DNA of 64,000 nucleotides from Schauerella aestuarii (GCF_009866805.1 NZ_SIZW01000041.1:496001-560000), one strand, 5' to 3'; shown: positions 25,823-35,281, counted from the first letter of the stretch. A program made the numbers and translations. Notes: a model not told the origin generated them from the sequence alone.

Positions 25823-26782
25823 TCACGCCCCTAAAAACGTGAAGTCCATCGTGCGGGTGTGATAGTGCAGACCGCCGTCTTGCACGATCAGGAAATCGGC
25901 GCGAGCGGGGCCGGCGTTGTGATGCGAGTGGGGCGCGCCGGCCGGCGTGACGAGCGTGGCCCAAGGGGTCCAGTCGTGTGCCTGACCATCCACCGTCGAA
26001 AAGCATTTCTCGCCCGACACCACCAACGTGAGCGCTGCGGCATTGTGGCGGTGCGACGACTGCAGGCATTGCGGCGGCAAGGTGTTGAGCGATAGCGTGA
26101 GCGTGGGATGGATGTTGCGCGACGCGATCAGCGTATCGCTGGAAAACACCAACGCCATGCCGGACGTGCCGGGATCGGGTTCGGTGGCATGAATTTTAAG
26201 AAGTTGCGCAGCGATATCGGCACCTGGGCAATGCACGGGTTGCAGGGTAGTGGCCAGTGCCGGATGCGCTTGCAGCCCGAATTGTGCGAGCAGCGGTTCG
26301 TCGCTCACGCTCCACAACACGGCTGCCTCGCCGCCGGCGCGCCAGGTTAACGCGCCACCCGGCAGTGCCAGTACATCGCCCGGCGCCCAGGCCAATGTTT
26401 CCTCGCCCACCGTCACCGTGCCCGCTCCGGCGATCACATACCAGAGCGCGCCGCTGGCCCGCAGATCGACGGATAAGGTGTCGCCGGCGTTGATCCGGGC
26501 ATAGCGGGCGAGCATGAGCGGCGTGGTGGCCGGCATTGCACAGCCCAGGGCCGAAGATTGATCGCAGTCGTACAGACCGGTGGGGCTATCGGAGGCCATG
26601 GCGGCGCGTGCGGGGGTATCGAAGAGGCGTGCAGGAACAGCCGGCAGCTTGACGTTGAAGGCGTTGGCCGAGTTGAAGTAGCGGGCCCGCGCTTGCGCGT
26701 CGGTAGCGGGTTGTGCCACCGTTTGCACGCCCATGGCGGCCATCGAGGGTTTGGCCGCGGTAAGACTATTTCCAGAAGACAT
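25823..26782 (-). CDS. Cupin domain protein (gentisate dioxygenase-like bicupin)
   Basis: The 319-residue protein appears to have two beta-barrel cupin parts. The N-terminal one holds GALWYVIAGAGTVTVGEETLAWAPGDVLALPG, read in short segments; the C-terminal one holds SSHRHNAAALTLVVSGE and AGAPHSHHNAG with several metal-type histidines. It resembles gentisate dioxygenase-like cupins. It is the last gene of the eleven-gene operon; ATG 26782 overlaps the upstream permease gene by 17 bp. It could be a ring-cleaving dioxygenase, an isomerase or a sensor; I cannot choose among these. Confidence 0.82.
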   Translation of the reverse strand: MSSGNSLTAAKPSMAAMGVQTVAQPATDAQARARYFNSANAFNVKLPAVPARLFDTPARAAMASDSPTGLYDCDQSSALGCAMPATTPLMLARYARINAGDTLSVDLRASGALWYVIAGAGTVTVGEETLAWAPGDVLALPGGALTWRAGGEAAVLWSVSDEPLLAQFGLQAHPALATTLQPVHCPGADIAAQLLKIHATEPDPGTSGMALVFSSDTLIASRNIHPTLTLSLNTLPPQCLQSSHRHNAAALTLVVSGEKCFSTVDGQAHDWTPWATLVTPAGAPHSHHNAGPARADFLIVQDGGLHYHTRTMDFTFLGA

Positions 26783-27524
26783 AACGTTTTTCCAGCATAT
26801 TGACGCCGCCGAAGAACACCAGGCTAATGGCGGAGGCAACGAAGATGGCAGCCCACACTTGGACGAAGTCGATCTGCAGCACGGCCTGGAAGATCGTCCA
26901 GCCCAGGCCGCCGGTGGCGCCCAGCATCTCGGTCACGATGGCCACGATCATGGCGCGCACGGTAGACACGCGCATGCCCGCAGCGGTGAGCGGAATGGCG
27001 GCCGGTACCCGCAGTCGCCAGATGATGGCGGCGGGGCTGGCACCGAAGCTGCGCATCAGATCGACCGCGCGGCGGTCGACCCGATCCAGCCCCGATAACG
27101 CATGCAGAAAGACCGTGAAACCGACGGCAATCGCCACCATCACGATCTTGGACGTGGGCCCGATGCCGAACCACAGCAGAATCAGCGGGGCGTAGGCGAC
27201 CACTGGCACCGAGTTCAGCGCCGTTGCCATGGGCAGCAATACGCGGCGTGCGCGCGGCATCATCGTGAGCGCGATGGCCAGAACGATGCCCACCGCGCTC
27301 CCGGCGAAGAAGCCTGCAATCGCCTCCCACATCGTCATGAGCGCTGCATTCCACAGCAGTTGGTGCTGCGCGACAATGGCGGCAAGAATGCGGCTGACGC
27401 TGGGCAGCACATACACCGGCAAATCCAGCAATCGGGCGGCCGCTTCCCACAAGATGATGACGCCCACGACGCCGATGGCGCCGTTGACGAGAGTGCGCCG
27501 TGAGGCGTGAGAACGTGCGCTCAT
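26766..27524 (-). CDS. ABC transporter permease (SsuC/TauC type)
   Basis: The 252-residue inner-membrane protein has about six hydrophobic segments and the EAA loop VDLMRSFGASPAAIIWRLRVPAAIPLTA typical of nitrate/sulfonate/taurine-type permeases. It starts inside the stop of the upstream permease gene (ATGA overlap). It forms a heterodimeric channel with 27521 for the binding protein at 28297 and ATPase at 31060. Confidence 0.94.
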   Translation of the reverse strand: MSARSHASRRTLVNGAIGVVGVIILWEAAARLLDLPVYVLPSVSRILAAIVAQHQLLWNAALMTMWEAIAGFFAGSAVGIVLAIALTMMPRARRVLLPMATALNSVPVVAYAPLILLWFGIGPTSKIVMVAIAVGFTVFLHALSGLDRVDRRAVDLMRSFGASPAAIIWRLRVPAAIPLTAAGMRVSTVRAMIVAIVTEMLGATGGLGWTIFQAVLQIDFVQVWAAIFVASAISLVFFGGVNMLEKRYVFWK

Positions 27525-28300
27525 GTTTGCTCAGCCTTCCAGAAGACGAATTTCCTTTCCGCCAGGGCCACCAGGCCATAGAACGTGGTGCCGAGCAAAC
27601 CGGCCACCAGAATGGCGGCCCACAGCGCTACCACCTGTTCGTTGTACATGGCCTGCAGCAACAGCACGCCCAGGCCCACGGTGTCGCCGAACCACTCACC
27701 GGCAATGGCACCCAAGAGACTCAGGGTGCAGGCCAGCCGCAATGCGACGAAGATCTGCGGCAGCGCGGCCGGCAGCAGCAACTGGCGCATGAGTTTGAAG
27801 CGCGACGCGCCGAAGCTGCGCAGCAGATCGACCTGCCGCGGGTCGACCGATTCGATGCCGTTGAGCGTATTGACCGTAACGGGAAAGAACGTGAGGTAGA
27901 ACGCGATCACGGCTTTGGCGAGAATGGTGTTGCCGAACCACAGCACGACCACGGCGCCGAAGGCAATGACCGGGATCGTCTGGGAGATCACGAAAAGCGG
28001 AAAGATGATCTCGCGCAGACGGCGGGATTGCGAGAAGACGACGCCGTTGAACACGCCGACGACTGCGCCCACGCTGAAGCCCAACAGCGTTTCGGAGGCG
28101 GTGCGCAAGAATCCGGCAATGTAGGCGTCGGGCACTTGCGCGATCGATTGCAGGATGACGCTCAGGCGGGGCAGGTAGTAGGGCCTGACACCGGTCGCGA
28201 TGACCAGGCCCTCCCACAACGCCGCCACGACGAGCAGCGCGGCCGCGCCGCGCAGCACCGACATCGCGGCGGGACGCAAGGCTGCGGCCGCGGCGCTCAT
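27521..28300 (-). CDS. ABC transporter permease (SsuC/TauC type), partner subunit
   Basis: The 259-residue protein is similar to its neighbour: an N-terminal membrane segment (LLVVAALWEGLVIATG), VIAFGAVVVLWFGNTILAKAVIAF and the EAA loop VDLLRSFGASRFKLMRQLLLPAALPQIF. It overlaps both flanking genes by 4 bp ATGA junctions, a strong sign of translational coupling. Two different permeases in one NMT1-type transporter are usual for pyrimidine or riboflavin-type importers. Confidence 0.94.
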   Translation of the reverse strand: MSAAAAALRPAAMSVLRGAAALLVVAALWEGLVIATGVRPYYLPRLSVILQSIAQVPDAYIAGFLRTASETLLGFSVGAVVGVFNGVVFSQSRRLREIIFPLFVISQTIPVIAFGAVVVLWFGNTILAKAVIAFYLTFFPVTVNTLNGIESVDPRQVDLLRSFGASRFKLMRQLLLPAALPQIFVALRLACTLSLLGAIAGEWFGDTVGLGVLLLQAMYNEQVVALWAAILVAGLLGTTFYGLVALAERKFVFWKAEQT

Positions 28301-29319
28301 GGCAGACGATCCTGCATCGGAATGGCTTTCAGGAAACGATCGTCGAATGCGACCGACACGTCGACCTTCTTGGTCAGCACATTGTTCTTGAGCAGGAATT
28401 CCTCAGCCTTCTGCAACGCAACCGGATCGATGGTGAAAAGCCCTTCGGTTTTCGCCTTGCCCGAGGTCATCAAACGATATGCCTCGGTGAGCATGGCTTC
28501 CTGGTGCGCACGATCGAGCGTGGGCGAGGTTTTCATGACGATATCGACGGCTTCCTTGGGATTGGCCATCGCATCGCGCCAGCCGCGAATCGAGGCGCGC
28601 AGAAAGCCCTCGACGAGCTGCGGTTGCTTGGCGGCGGTATCGCGCGAGACGATCAGGGTGTCGCGCGGAAACGTGATGCCGTAGTCTTCGGCCACGAAGT
28701 ACTTCAGATCGTCGGCCTTCATGCGGCCCTTGATCGTGTTCAGTTCGTTGTACCAGGTGGCGGTGACCACGTCGATGTCGCCGTTGACGAACGGCGTCAC
28801 GCTCACCTGCTGCGGCTGGATGTCGACTTTCGCGCGGTCGATGCCTTCGTTGCCGAGCATGCCGAAGAGCACGTAATTGGCGCCGGTAAACCAGGTCGTG
28901 ACCTTCTTGCCTTCGAAGTCCTTCAGCGTTTTGACGGGGCCGTCTTTGCGGGTGACGAACACGAACGGCGTGATCTGGTGTGCCACGCCGACGGACACGA
29001 TCGGCATGCCCTTGTCGATGGCGGCCATCACGCTATCCGAGCCGCCGGAGAGGCCGAAGGTGTCTGCGCCGGTGGCAACCAGGTTCTCGGTCAACAGATT
29101 CGGGCCGCCCGGATTGATCGTGAGATCGATGCCTTCCTGTTTGTAGTAGCCCTTTTCAAGCGCGTAATAGAACCCCGCGAACTGCGTTTGCGGCAACCAC
29201 TTCAGGCGCAAGGAGGCTTTCACCTGCGCTTTGGCATCGGCGGCTGCCGCAGGCGTCAATTGCGCGACCGCCAGCGTGGCGGTGCAGGCCAGTAAGGTAA
29301 GCAAACGTCGAATGGTCAT
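28297..29319 (-). CDS. ABC transporter substrate-binding protein, NMT1/THI5-like
   Basis: The 340-residue protein has a signal peptide ending near TPAAAADA. The NMT1/THI5 signature follows: LKWLPQTQFAGFYYALEKGYY, LTINPGGPN, GLSGGSDSVMAAIDKGMPIVSVG and a Tyr/Trp-rich pocket. Characterised relatives bind pyrimidine precursors of thiamine (formylaminopyrimidine) or other N-heterocycles. I chose ATG 29319, preceded by GGGGAAA, over a much longer in-frame extension that merely antisense-codes through the TauD gene region. The 76 bp gap upstream is the largest inside the operon. Confidence 0.92.
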   Translation of the reverse strand: MTIRRLLTLLACTATLAVAQLTPAAAADAKAQVKASLRLKWLPQTQFAGFYYALEKGYYKQEGIDLTINPGGPNLLTENLVATGADTFGLSGGSDSVMAAIDKGMPIVSVGVAHQITPFVFVTRKDGPVKTLKDFEGKKVTTWFTGANYVLFGMLGNEGIDRAKVDIQPQQVSVTPFVNGDIDVVTATWYNELNTIKGRMKADDLKYFVAEDYGITFPRDTLIVSRDTAAKQPQLVEGFLRASIRGWRDAMANPKEAVDIVMKTSPTLDRAHQEAMLTEAYRLMTSGKAKTEGLFTIDPVALQKAEEFLLKNNVLTKKVDVSVAFDDRFLKAIPMQDRLP

Positions 29320-29395
29320 GATGTTTCCCCTGTGTTGTGTGGGCAAAGCAACTGGCGTCGTGATGCGCGGTCGCGCAGCGACTTGAAAGCGGCAA

Positions 29396-30277
29396 TCAGA
29401 ACGGACGCGTTCCCGCGACCGTGGTGCGATGCATGACGCGGCGGTACCGGTTGTCGTCATACGGCGTGGCGCAATGCATGGTGCAGCGGTTGTCCCAGAT
29501 GATGAGATCGCCCTGCTGCCATTTGTGGCGGTACGTGAACGCGTCAGAAATGGCGTGTGCGTTGAGGGCGGCCAGCAGGGACGTGCTTTCCTCGGCGGGC
29601 AAGCCGTCGATCTGCTTGACGATGTCCTGACCCACATACAGCGACAGGCGGCCGGTGGTCGGGTGCGTACGCACGACGGGATGGACGACGTCGGGCGTGC
29701 GCGCCTTTTGCTCATCGGTGAGCGGCGCGCGATCGGCGAAGGCGCGGCTGTAATAGCCTTCGTACGAATGCGTGGCCGTCATGTTGCGGATCCGGGTTTG
29801 CGTGGCGGGCGGCAATGATTCCCAGGCGAGATGCATGCTCGCGAACAGGGTGTCGGCGCCTTCCGGCGGGACTTCCACCGAATACAGCAGCGACCCCATG
29901 CTGGGCTCGGCCACATACGACAGGTCTGAATGCCAGTTCCACCCTTCCTTGTGGTTGCCGATCGGTTTGCCCTGTTCGCTGACGTTGGAGAGCACATAGA
30001 TTTCGGGCAGGCCGGTGGTGAGGAACTGCTTGAGCACGTGGGTGAGCAGGTCGCCGAAGCGGCGGCTGATATCCACATGGCGGGCGTTGCTCAGCGTTTG
30101 GCCGCGCACCAGGATCAGCGAGTGCGTGTCCAGTGCGCTCACCAGCGCATCGACCACGGCATCGCTATCCGGATTCGACAAATCGAGATCGGTGACTTCG
30201 ATGCCGAAACCGGGGTGCAGCGGGCGCGAGGCAAATGGGGCGGGGGTGGCCGTGCTCATACGTTGTGACATGGACAT
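29396..30277 (-). CDS. TauD/TfdA family Fe(II)/2-oxoglutarate dioxygenase
   Basis: The 293-residue enzyme has the 2-His-1-carboxylate iron triad: His116 and Asp118 (WHSDLSY) and His268 (DNRCTMHCAT), plus an arginine after it for 2-oxoglutarate. The family hydroxylates sulfonates, aryloxyalkanoates, carnitine precursors and other small acids, often releasing a leaving group. It sits between the aldolase and the binding protein genes in the operon. The substrate could be the compound imported by the NMT1-type transporter. Confidence 0.93.
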   Translation of the reverse strand: MSMSQRMSTATPAPFASRPLHPGFGIEVTDLDLSNPDSDAVVDALVSALDTHSLILVRGQTLSNARHVDISRRFGDLLTHVLKQFLTTGLPEIYVLSNVSEQGKPIGNHKEGWNWHSDLSYVAEPSMGSLLYSVEVPPEGADTLFASMHLAWESLPPATQTRIRNMTATHSYEGYYSRAFADRAPLTDEQKARTPDVVHPVVRTHPTTGRLSLYVGQDIVKQIDGLPAEESTSLLAALNAHAISDAFTYRHKWQQGDLIIWDNRCTMHCATPYDDNRYRRVMHRTTVAGTRPF

Positions 30278-30280
30278 GAT

Positions 30281-31060
30281 TCAGCTCCTGTAAGACGGAT
30301 CGTCGCGATCGAGTTGACGGATGAAGGCGGGCCATTCGCGCTCGCCGGCGATCAGGATGTCGCCCTTGTTTTCCCAGAACTGGCGTGCGGCTTTCTCGCA
30401 CACTTCGGGCGTGGGGGCGAGGATGGGGCCGGCGCCACCGGCTGTGGCGGCCTGCATGCTGAGCTGGATGCGTGCGGCGCGCTCGAAGTAATACAGCAGC
30501 ATGAAGGCCTCGCCGGGCGTGCGGCCCAGCGTGAGCACGCCGTGATTGCGCATCACCATGACGTAGTGTTCGCCGAGGTCGTGCACCAGACGCTGCTGCT
30601 CGTCGAGATCGATGGCCACGCCTTCATAGTCGTGAAACGCCTGGCGCTGATAGAAACGCATGGCGAACTGCGAGAGCGGCAACAGCCCTTGCGCTTGCGC
30701 GGATACGGCAATGCTGGCATCCGAGTGGGTATGCAGCACGCAAACGGCATCGTGCCGTGCCTGGTGAATGGCGCCATGGATCACGAAGCCGGCAACGTTT
30801 ACCGTGTGCGATGTGGGGCTGAGCACGTTGCCGGCGAGATCGATCCGCACAAGCGATGAGGCCGTGATCTCCTCGAACAGCAAGCCGTACGGATTGATCA
30901 GAAACTCGTTCGTCGTGCCGGGCACGCGCATCGAGATGTGGTTGTAGATCAGGTCGTCGAGCCCCAGGCGGGCCACGAGCCGGTAGCAGGCCGCGAGGGC
31001 CACGCGTGCCGCCCATTCTTCAGGCGCAACGTGCGGGCGCAGATCGGGTTGGGCGCTCAT
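30281..31060 (-). CDS. Class II aldolase/adducin family protein
   Basis: The 259-residue protein has the zinc site of class II aldolases: His94/96-like residues in VLHTHSDASIAVSAQ and the later MRNHGVLTLG histidine. YNHISMRVPGTTNEFLINPYG marks the N-terminal domain. Relatives are L-fuculose-phosphate and related aldolases, and HMP-type decarboxylases. It lies 3 bp before the TauD gene, and its ATG overlaps the ATPase stop by one base (TGATG), so it is tightly coupled. Confidence 0.91.
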   Translation of the reverse strand: MSAQPDLRPHVAPEEWAARVALAACYRLVARLGLDDLIYNHISMRVPGTTNEFLINPYGLLFEEITASSLVRIDLAGNVLSPTSHTVNVAGFVIHGAIHQARHDAVCVLHTHSDASIAVSAQAQGLLPLSQFAMRFYQRQAFHDYEGVAIDLDEQQRLVHDLGEHYVMVMRNHGVLTLGRTPGEAFMLLYYFERAARIQLSMQAATAGGAGPILAPTPEVCEKAARQFWENKGDILIAGEREWPAFIRQLDRDDPSYRS

Positions 31061-32007
31061 CAGTGGCTCCCGGTTTGGGCGGTGAACGACTTCATGCTTT
31101 CCTCCTCGATGGCTTCGAGCAGGATGCGTTTCTGCGCGATGAATTCGGGCGACGTGACGATATCGGCGTTACGCGGGCGGCTGAGTGTGACGGGCAGCTC
31201 CAGCTTCACGCGCCCCGGCCGCGCGGTCATCACGAGCACGCGATCGCCGAGAAACAGGGCTTCGTCCACGTCGTGCGTGATGAACAGAATCGTGCGGCGG
31301 TGCTTTTGCCAGACGTCCAGCAGCCAGCGCTGCATCATGCTGCGCGTAAGCGCATCCAGCGCGCCGAACGGTTCATCCAGCAGCATCAGGTCGCGCTTGA
31401 ACATGAACGTGCGCATCAGCGCTACGCGCTGGCGCATGCCGCCCGAAAGTTGATGCGGATACTGCTGCTCGAAGCCGGCCAGGCCGAACTCCGGCAGCAT
31501 GGCCAGTGCTTCGCGGCGCGCGTCGCTTTTGCGTGCGCCCTCCATCTCCACGGCCAGGATGGCGTTGTCGATCACGGTACGCCAGGGCAGCAACAGATCG
31601 CGTTGCGGCATGAACGACACCTGCCCCAGCAGATCGCGCGCGCGGCAGGGCTTGCCCAGAAACTGCAGGCTGCCGCCGTCGTCGGGTTCTTCCAGGCCGG
31701 CCACGATGTTGAACAACGTGCTCTTGCCGCAGCCGCTGGGGCCGACCACGGTGACGAATTCGCCAGGGGCGATGTCCACACTCAAGCCGTTCAGGGCCTG
31801 CACGGCGCCGAAGGTTTTTGAGATGTTGGTCAGGGCGAGGAGGCTGCTGCTGCGCGAGCGCGCCGCGGTGGTGCCGGCTGCAGTCGATGCCGGTGCTGAC
31901 ACCGATGCCGCCAGGGGGGCAACGCCGGCCGGGGCGTTCAGCGCGGCAGCGGCTGGCGCAGTGGCGGGCACGCCGGGAAACATACCGGAAAGTCGATGAG
32001 CGGTCAT
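31060..32007 (-). CDS. ABC transporter ATP-binding protein (SsuB/TauB type) with Ala/Pro-rich N-terminal extension
   Basis: The 315-residue ATPase has Walker A GPSGCGKST, signature LSGGMRQRV, Walker B LMLLDEPFGALDALTR and the switch His in FITHDVDEAL. The usual SsuB domain begins only at about residue 55 (LLALTNISKTFG). The first ~55 residues are Ala/Pro/Ser-rich and unusual for the family. The start is supported by a 4 bp ATGA overlap with the upstream M20 gene. It powers the transporter with 26766, 27521 and 28297. Confidence 0.93.
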   Translation of the reverse strand: MTAHRLSGMFPGVPATAPAAAALNAPAGVAPLAASVSAPASTAAGTTAARSRSSSLLALTNISKTFGAVQALNGLSVDIAPGEFVTVVGPSGCGKSTLFNIVAGLEEPDDGGSLQFLGKPCRARDLLGQVSFMPQRDLLLPWRTVIDNAILAVEMEGARKSDARREALAMLPEFGLAGFEQQYPHQLSGGMRQRVALMRTFMFKRDLMLLDEPFGALDALTRSMMQRWLLDVWQKHRRTILFITHDVDEALFLGDRVLVMTARPGRVKLELPVTLSRPRNADIVTSPEFIAQKRILLEAIEEESMKSFTAQTGSH

Positions 32008-33260
32008 GGGGTCTTCGCAGAGGTGATCAGACGATCGAGGACGTCGGTCAATACGCGGGCGCCGGCGTAAAGATCGGCGGGCGCGGTGTATTCCGCCTCG
32101 TTGTGCGTGATGCCGTCACGGGACGGCACGAAAATCATGGCGGTGGGGCAGGTCGCATGCAGATAGCGGGCGTCATGACCGGCGGCCGACGGCAAGTCGC
32201 GATGGGGAATGGCAAGTGCCGTGGCGGCGCGATCGATGTGTTCGCGCAAAGCGTGCGGGAACGTGAGCGAATCGGCGGCCGACAGGCGCACGACCTCGAC
32301 CGCGCAGGGGCCCCGATGCGCCGTACAGATGGGTTCGATCCGATCCGAGAGCGTCCGCAGCGTTTCGGTATCCGGGTGGCGCAGGTCGATCGAGAACACC
32401 ACGCGGCTGGCGACCACCGACGGGGCGCTGGGCGTCACATCGAAGCGGCCCACCGTGAACTTCACGCAATCCTGCGCATCGTGGATCTCGGCGGCCAATG
32501 CCTGCACCATGGCCGTGGCAGCCAGCAGGGCATCCTTGCGTTCGGCGCGGGTGGACGTGCCGGCATGCGCCGCCTCGCCATGCACCGTGACGCGATAGGT
32601 GTGCTTGCCCTGAATCCCGGTGACCACGCCAACCTGAAGGCCTTCGCGTTCCAGCACAGGTCCCTGTTCGATGTGCGCTTCGATGTAGGCGTGCACGGCG
32701 CCACCCAGCGCGCGCGTGGGCATCGTGACAAGGCCGGGTGCCAGCGCCGCCAGTGCGTCGGCCACCGTCGCGCCCTCGGCGTCGGTGACCGCCAGCGTGT
32801 CTTCCAGGCTGCGGGCGCCGGCAAACGCGGCCGAGCCGAGCATGCCGGGGGCGAAGCGCGAGCCTTCTTCATTCATCCACGCCACGATGTCGACCGGCAT
32901 GTCGGGTTGGCGGCCGGCATCGATCAGGGCTTGCACGGCTTCGAGCGCCGCAACCACACCGTATACGCCGTCGTACTTGCCGCCGGTAGGTTGGCTGTCC
33001 AGATGCGAGCCCGACATCACGGGCGCGGCATCGGCGTGCAGGCCCGCCCATCGCAGAAAGAAATTGCCGGCCGGATCGCGCGACGGCGTCAACCCCAGCG
33101 GCGCGCCCCATGCGGCCATCAGCCGCTGCGCGTCGCCGTCGGCGGGCGACAAGGCCGGGCGGTCGACGCCGCCGGCCGCAGTGGCGCCCAGGCGGGCCAT
33201 CTCTGCCAGTCGATCGTTGAGCCGTTCGGCGTTGACGAAGTCCGATGCGCGGTTCGTCAT
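32004..33260 (-). CDS. M20 family amidohydrolase (N-carbamoyl-amino acid/allantoate amidohydrolase type)
   Basis: The 418-residue metallopeptidase-like enzyme has the binuclear metal site of the AllC/HyuC group: SGSHLDSQPTGGKYDGVYGV (His and Asp), the acidic MNEEGSRF, His in IEAHIEQGP and a late His in AAGHDARYL. A lid-domain FGK-like stretch GIQGKHTYRVTVHGEAAHAGT is also typical. It hydrolyses N-carbamoyl amino acids or ureido acids to free amino acids plus CO2 and ammonia. ATG 33260 overlaps the upstream hydrolase stop (ATGA). It may complement the hydantoinase at 4624, but they are 28 kb apart. Confidence 0.93.
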   Translation of the reverse strand: MTNRASDFVNAERLNDRLAEMARLGATAAGGVDRPALSPADGDAQRLMAAWGAPLGLTPSRDPAGNFFLRWAGLHADAAPVMSGSHLDSQPTGGKYDGVYGVVAALEAVQALIDAGRQPDMPVDIVAWMNEEGSRFAPGMLGSAAFAGARSLEDTLAVTDAEGATVADALAALAPGLVTMPTRALGGAVHAYIEAHIEQGPVLEREGLQVGVVTGIQGKHTYRVTVHGEAAHAGTSTRAERKDALLAATAMVQALAAEIHDAQDCVKFTVGRFDVTPSAPSVVASRVVFSIDLRHPDTETLRTLSDRIEPICTAHRGPCAVEVVRLSAADSLTFPHALREHIDRAATALAIPHRDLPSAAGHDARYLHATCPTAMIFVPSRDGITHNEAEYTAPADLYAGARVLTDVLDRLITSAKTP

Positions 33261-34138
33261 GAGGTCTTCATGATTTCGGTGGGCGCCGAGCGCGGATCGC
33301 GTGCACCCCATTTATCTTGCTCGACGGTAGCGAGGAAGTCGGATACGAATTGATTGAACAGCGCCGGCTCCTCGATGTTGAGCGTGTGGCCGGTCTTGGG
33401 GAGCACCAGCAGGCCGCTCGCGGGCACCGTCTTTTTCAGGAAAATGCCCGGCTGCAAGCAATGATCGTCTTCATCGCCCACTACGATCAGTGTCGGCACG
33501 GTCATGCGCTTGAGCTCGTCTTCGAGATCGTAGATCGACGGCCGGCGCGCTTGCACACCGCGCATCGTCATCGCCGAGCCGATCGACGAATGCTCGCCCA
33601 ATTGCGTAGCGAACTCCTGCCAGCCGCGTGGATCCTTGACCTGGAACACGATGCGCGATGCCGCGGTGGCATAGGTGGGTGCGAAGGCAGGCGCGCCTTT
33701 GTTTTCGAATTGATCGGCCACGGCCAGCGACACATCGCGGAAGTACGCTTCGAAGGCTTTTTCCGCACCGTACCCGGCACCCGCCACGACCAGCGAACGC
33801 GCCCGGTCGGGATGATGCAACCCGAAGTGCAGGGTGGCGAAGCCGCCCATCGACAGGCCGACGATGTGGGCGCGGTCGATGTTCAGTCCATTCAGCACAT
33901 CGATCATGTCGTTGACGGCATTGACCTGAGAGTACGCATCGACGCGTTCCGGCACCTGCGAGGGCAGGTAGCCGCGCGCGCTGTAGGTGATGCAGCGATA
34001 TCGGCGCGTGAAGTACCGCATCTGCGGCTCCCAGCTGCGCCAGTCGCCGCCGAACTCGTGCACGAACAGAATCGGCGTCCCCGATCCGGCTTCTTCGTAA
34101 TGCAGCGCAACGCCGTCGCGCGTGGTGATCGTAGGCAT
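33257..34138 (-). CDS. Alpha/beta hydrolase
   Basis: The 293-residue protein has the alpha/beta-hydrolase fold: an oxyanion region FVHEFGGDWRSWEPQ, the nucleophile elbow GLSMGG, an acid in VVGDEDDHCL and the catalytic His in LPKTGHTLNIEEP. It resembles meta-cleavage product or lactone hydrolases more than lipases, but the substrate is unknown. It lies 9 bp after the aminotransferase gene and overlaps the M20 gene by 4 bp. Confidence 0.93.
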   Translation of the reverse strand: MPTITTRDGVALHYEEAGSGTPILFVHEFGGDWRSWEPQMRYFTRRYRCITYSARGYLPSQVPERVDAYSQVNAVNDMIDVLNGLNIDRAHIVGLSMGGFATLHFGLHHPDRARSLVVAGAGYGAEKAFEAYFRDVSLAVADQFENKGAPAFAPTYATAASRIVFQVKDPRGWQEFATQLGEHSSIGSAMTMRGVQARRPSIYDLEDELKRMTVPTLIVVGDEDDHCLQPGIFLKKTVPASGLLVLPKTGHTLNIEEPALFNQFVSDFLATVEQDKWGARDPRSAPTEIMKTS

Positions 34139-34147
34139 CGTGTTTCC

Positions 34148-35281
34148 TTAGAACAGGGCAGCCGGCGCGGGCATCGTGCGCGCGCGTTCCACCATGGCGG
34201 GCAGCAGTTCGCAGAACCGGTCGGCCCAGGCTTCGGGCACCGTGAGGCTGATTTTCACGAAGCGGTGGCCGAAGCGTTGTGTGTGATACGTGCCCTGGCG
34301 GATCATGATGCCCTCGGTCTGGTACGCCGCGACCAACGCTTCGGGCGTGATGCCGGCATCGACCGTTTCCATGATGAGCAGGTTGGCCTGCGACGGATAC
34401 ACCGGCAGATGCAAGCCCGGCACTCCGGCGGCGGCCTTGGCCACGGCCGCCTGATTGCGGCGCTGACGGCGCTGGATCTCTGGAAACCATTCGGCTTTGG
34501 TTTCGAGGCCGGCAATGGCCGCACGCTGCGACAGCACATTGCTGCCGAGGTTGTTGGGAGGTGCCGCCGCCAGCATTTCGATGATGTCCGGATTGGCAAT
34601 GATGGCGCCCAGTCGCATTCCGGCCAGCCCCAGCCACTTCGAGAAGCTGACGGTCATGATCGTCTTCTCGGGATAGAAGTTGTACGCCGGTGTGAAGTGG
34701 TCGGCGAACTGCGAGTAGGTCGAGTCGTGGATCAGATAGGCATCGGCTTCGCGCGCGATCGCGGCGATGGCTTCGATCTCGTCGGCGGTGTGGCAGGTGC
34801 CCAGGGGGTTGTTGGGATCGACCAGATAGATCACGCGGGTGCGCGGCGTGATCGCCGCTTTCAATTGTTCCGCGGTGAGTTTGTAGCCTTGGGCGGCGTC
34901 GTAGATCGGCAGCTCGATCACGGTGGCGCCAGCCTGGCGCGCGAAGTGCATCGGCCACGCCCAACTGGGATCGGTGGTGACGAAATCGGTGTCGGGCTTG
35001 CAGATCGTGCGGCAGACGTTGTAGAGGCCTTCCACGGCGCCGTCGGTGACGAAGGCGCTTGCGCCGGGCACGCCGGCATCCTCGATGATCAGCTGGCGCA
35101 ACCGCTCGAAGCCTGCCGGTGGCGCATAGGCGTGATAGTCGCCGCGCTTGAGCGCGTCGATCACCGCTTCGATGACCGCCGGATGCGGGTCGAAGTGATT
35201 GGTGTTCTGACCCAACCACATCAGGCCGGGTGTATTGCACAGCGTATCGAAATACGCGTTACGGGCTTCGAAGCGGCGCAT
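34148..35281 (-). CDS. PLP-dependent aminotransferase class I/II
   Basis: The 377-residue fold-type I enzyme has the PLP lysine in SFSKWLGLAGMRLGAI, the Asn-Pro-rich VDPNNPLGT motif and a C-terminal substrate arginine region (FGHRFVKISL). ATG 35281 (MRRFEARNAYF) is chosen because the upstream in-frame reading is Arg/His-rich and overlaps the SDR gene. It probably transaminates an amino acid released by the M20 enzyme or the imported compound itself. Histidinol-phosphate or aspartate aminotransferase-like activity cannot be excluded. Confidence 0.92.
   Translation of the reverse strand: MRRFEARNAYFDTLCNTPGLMWLGQNTNHFDPHPAVIEAVIDALKRGDYHAYAPPAGFERLRQLIIEDAGVPGASAFVTDGAVEGLYNVCRTICKPDTDFVTTDPSWAWPMHFARQAGATVIELPIYDAAQGYKLTAEQLKAAITPRTRVIYLVDPNNPLGTCHTADEIEAIAAIAREADAYLIHDSTYSQFADHFTPAYNFYPEKTIMTVSFSKWLGLAGMRLGAIIANPDIIEMLAAAPPNNLGSNVLSQRAAIAGLETKAEWFPEIQRRQRRNQAAVAKAAAGVPGLHLPVYPSQANLLIMETVDAGITPEALVAAYQTEGIMIRQGTYHTQRFGHRFVKISLTVPEAWADRFCELLPAMVERARTMPAPAALF

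Noticed and set aside
28297-29715. N-terminal extension of the NMT1-type binding protein
   Set aside because: The extension shadows the TauD gene, and the signal peptide begins at 29319.
31818-33353. 511-codon plus-strand frame
   Set aside because: It is antisense to the ATPase and M20 genes, low-complexity Arg/Gly/His-rich, and has no ribosome site.
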